Source: Viridibacillus arvi
Lineage (GTDB): Bacteria > Bacillota > Bacilli > Bacillales_A > Planococcaceae
Assembly (NCBI RefSeq): GCF_001274945.1
Contig: NZ_LILB01000001.1
Span: forward strand, 504,739 to 568,738
Reading direction: 5' to 3'
Length of the DNA stretch: 64,000 nucleotides
How positions within the stretch are numbered: position 1 is the stretch's first letter; each line of letters opens with the position of its first letter. Positions 62,710 through 64,000 of the stretch are shown piece after piece. The position numbers and the translations under genes are program-made. The notes beneath the pieces were generated by a model, which was not told the origin of the DNA, made no database searches, and was given only the letters and a program-made list of their open reading frames with translations.

Positions 62710-63255
62710 TTACCTGTTGTATTGATAATTCTGTCGTAACAAACCGTAATAAACCATATCTTCATAATTTCCAGATTTCATAATATCTTGTTTAAAAACC
62801 CCTTCTTTTTCAAAATCTAATTTCGTAAGAATTTTCATTGAAGCAGGGTTTTTAGTCATTACTGAAGCCCTTATTTTATTCAATTTCAACTCGTTGAAAC
62901 CAAACTCTATAATTCTTCGAGCTGCTTCAGTACAATAACCATTTCCCCAATATGGCACTCCAAACCAATAACCTAATTCAGCTTTATTATCATCGATGTC
63001 CACGCGAAAGGTTAGTGTTCCTAAAAGTTCGCTAGTCGATTTTAATACTACGGCAAAGGTATAGCTCCCTATCTCAATAGCCTTTTTCTCATGCTTGCTT
63101 ATCCAAGAGGCGGCTAACCCTTTTGGATATGGATGTGGTATAGCGACTGTTGTTTCAGCGACTTTTGGGTTCCCTGCTAACAGTTCTACTTTATCGGCAT
63201 CAGTTTTAACATAAGGTCGTATGACTAATCTTTTTGTTTCGAATGTTGGTATCAT
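62710..63255 (-). CDS. RimJ/RimL-type GNAT acetyltransferase
   Basis: 181 aa: ETKRLVIRPYVKTDADKVEL start, ELGYWFGVPYWGNGYCTEAA acetyl-CoA region and NPASMKILTKLDFEKEG end are typical of RimJ/RimL enzymes that acetylate protein N-termini or small amines. GAGGATG precedes the ATG. It has its own terminator. Confidence 0.9.
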   Translation of the reverse strand: MIPTFETKRLVIRPYVKTDADKVELLAGNPKVAETTVAIPHPYPKGLAASWISKHEKKAIEIGSYTFAVVLKSTSELLGTLTFRVDIDDNKAELGYWFGVPYWGNGYCTEAARRIIEFGFNELKLNKIRASVMTKNPASMKILTKLDFEKEGVFKQDIMKSGNYEDMVYYGLLRQNYQYNR

Positions 63256-63429
63256 CTTATTTCAACCATCCTCTTCTAATTAAAACCTAATATTTGTAAT
63301 CCTGTTTACAAATATCTTATTATAAGTGGATGATATTGTAAATTATCATATTTAAAAGCAGTAATTATTACGAAAAGAGCCAAGATAAAAATAACACCCC
63401 ATGTAGCTCAATAAACTATCATCTAAATA

Positions 63430-63672
63430 TTAATGCGTTCTGTTATAGTTCGATTCCTTATTAATTTCCTCTAAATTTAACTTAGCAATATTAATGTCAT
63501 CTAAGTCACCAATGACTGCAACTAATCTTAAATCCTTTCCTGGTGTACCTAAAATAATTGACCGTGAATAAAAAGTATCAAATCCATTTTCTTCTGAAAG
63601 ATACTCAGATAGAATTTCTAAAATATCATCTTCATTGTATTTAAATATTTTCCTCTTATTTTCTATGTTCAA
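63430..63672 (-). CDS. Small protein of unknown function
   Basis: 80 aa from TTG with AAGGAGTG upstream. Acidic first half (YNEDDILEILSEYLSEENGF) and a beta-like SIILGTPGKDLRLVAVIGD. Start 28 nt from copy 42. No family recognised. Confidence 0.65.
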   Translation of the reverse strand: MNIENKRKIFKYNEDDILEILSEYLSEENGFDTFYSRSIILGTPGKDLRLVAVIGDLDDINIAKLNLEEINKESNYNRTH

Positions 63673-63700
63673 AAAATTTCACTCCTTTTTTTCATATTAG

Positions 63701-63733
63701 CTTCTTAAATTATCCTGCCCCGTTAGTTTAATT
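63701..63733 (-). repeat. GTTAGTT element, copy 42 (left arm only)
   Basis: CTTCTTAAATTATCCTGCCC then CGTTAGTTTAATTAC. Confidence 0.8.
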
Positions 63734-63764
63734 ACATTTTTTCACAATCTTTATCGTGATTTAC

Positions 63765-63947
63765 TTACATATCTAATTTCGCCAAGAGCAACCCCTGTAA
63801 ATGTGATTGTAGTTTCGTTAATAACACGTTCAGTGTCATTACAAATAAACAAAAAGCATCTAAACCCTTGATATAAATGAGTTTAGGCGCATTATCTTCA
63901 ATTAAAAATATCAAGTTAATATCCTTCTTCGTGACCAACTTGGTCAT
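63765..63947 (-). CDS. Doubtful short frame near the window edge
   Basis: 60 codons from ATG 63947 without a good ribosome site (MTKLVTKKDINLIFLIED...). The frame is open upstream towards the window edge, so it may be part of a larger or degraded gene. No family recognised. Confidence 0.25.
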   Translation of the reverse strand: MTKLVTKKDINLIFLIEDNAPKLIYIKGLDAFCLFVMTLNVLLTKLQSHLQGLLLAKLDM

Positions 63948-64000
63948 AATGATATTAAAACGACTTCTCTTTATACAAATATGGCCAATACAGACAGTCA

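Noticed and set aside
63391..63415. A further element copy (ACACCCCATGTAGCTCAATAAAC-like)
   Set aside because: Only a faint resemblance to the arm; not counted among the 42 copies.
20500..63740. CRISPR array
   Set aside because: The repeats are separated by whole genes (0.1-4 kb), vary in sequence and contain terminators; there are no uniform 30-40 bp spacers or cas genes.
20500..63740. Calling the region a proven integron
   Set aside because: No integron integrase or attI site is visible, and the ends miss the attC core consensus at one position each. Kept as a hypothesis only.
1..64000. tRNA or rRNA genes
   Set aside because: I saw no cloverleaf-type sequence or rRNA segment on either strand; the only structured RNA recognised is the T-box leader.

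Overview
The window is low-GC Gram-positive DNA from an endospore-forming Bacillota. A complete gerA-type germination operon, a T-box upstream of proI, the B. subtilis-like neighbourhood proI / yqjP / yqjQ, strong AGGAGG-type ribosome sites and several spore-surface type genes all point to Bacillaceae/Planococcaceae. A Lysinibacillus-like host is my guess, not something the sequence proves.

Positions 1-19.7 kb look like ordinary chromosome. A GC-rich tandem 21-bp array (1-735) lies at the left edge. Then come a heterodimeric ABC exporter (818-4358), gerA-A/B/C (4593-8274), argG-argH behind a promoter that overlaps a candidate arginine operator (8801-11465), a yqjQ/yqjP-like pair divergent from T-box-controlled proI (11716-14595), a three-gene nucleotide-sugar/glycosyltransferase operon (14821-17356), and single membrane, GNAT and alpha/beta-hydrolase genes.

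From about 20 kb to the right end the character changes. The DNA becomes a string of mostly single, mostly minus-strand genes: GNAT acetyltransferases, NUDIX, HAD, VOC, APH-like, HIT, MsrA, TetR and LysR regulators, a deoxyribosyltransferase-like protein, a TIR-like protein and many tiny membrane proteins. About 42 copies of one intergenic element separate them. I call it the GTTAGTT element: an AACTAAC-N7-GTTAGTT hairpin, then an exchangeable central hairpin followed on the minus strand by a T-run (an intrinsic terminator), then a second CCCCGTTAGTT arm. Every copy I found lies in the same orientation. Gene stop codons lie 4-30 nt from the element or inside it, and many start codons lie 15-55 nt from the next copy. 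Several gene fragments and pseudogenes are trapped between copies. The layout resembles an integron-like gene-cassette array more than scattered MITE insertions, but no recombinase is visible here. This is the main candidate for an undescribed system.

Blocks inside the array that keep their own logic are: a blaI/blaR1-like pair with three operators around its promoter (21.8-23.4 kb); a TetR + SnoaL-like operon divergent from an MFS exporter with matching 16-bp operators (24.7-27.4 kb); a plus-strand, probably sporulation-linked block of a YppG-like protein, a squalene-hopene/sporulenol-type cyclase and a Cys-rich small protein (31.6-34.6 kb); a MutS2-like protein without the Smr domain (41.8-43.7 kb); a TetR/DUF418 operon (44.9-46.6 kb); and a BclA-C-like spore surface protein (52.2 kb).
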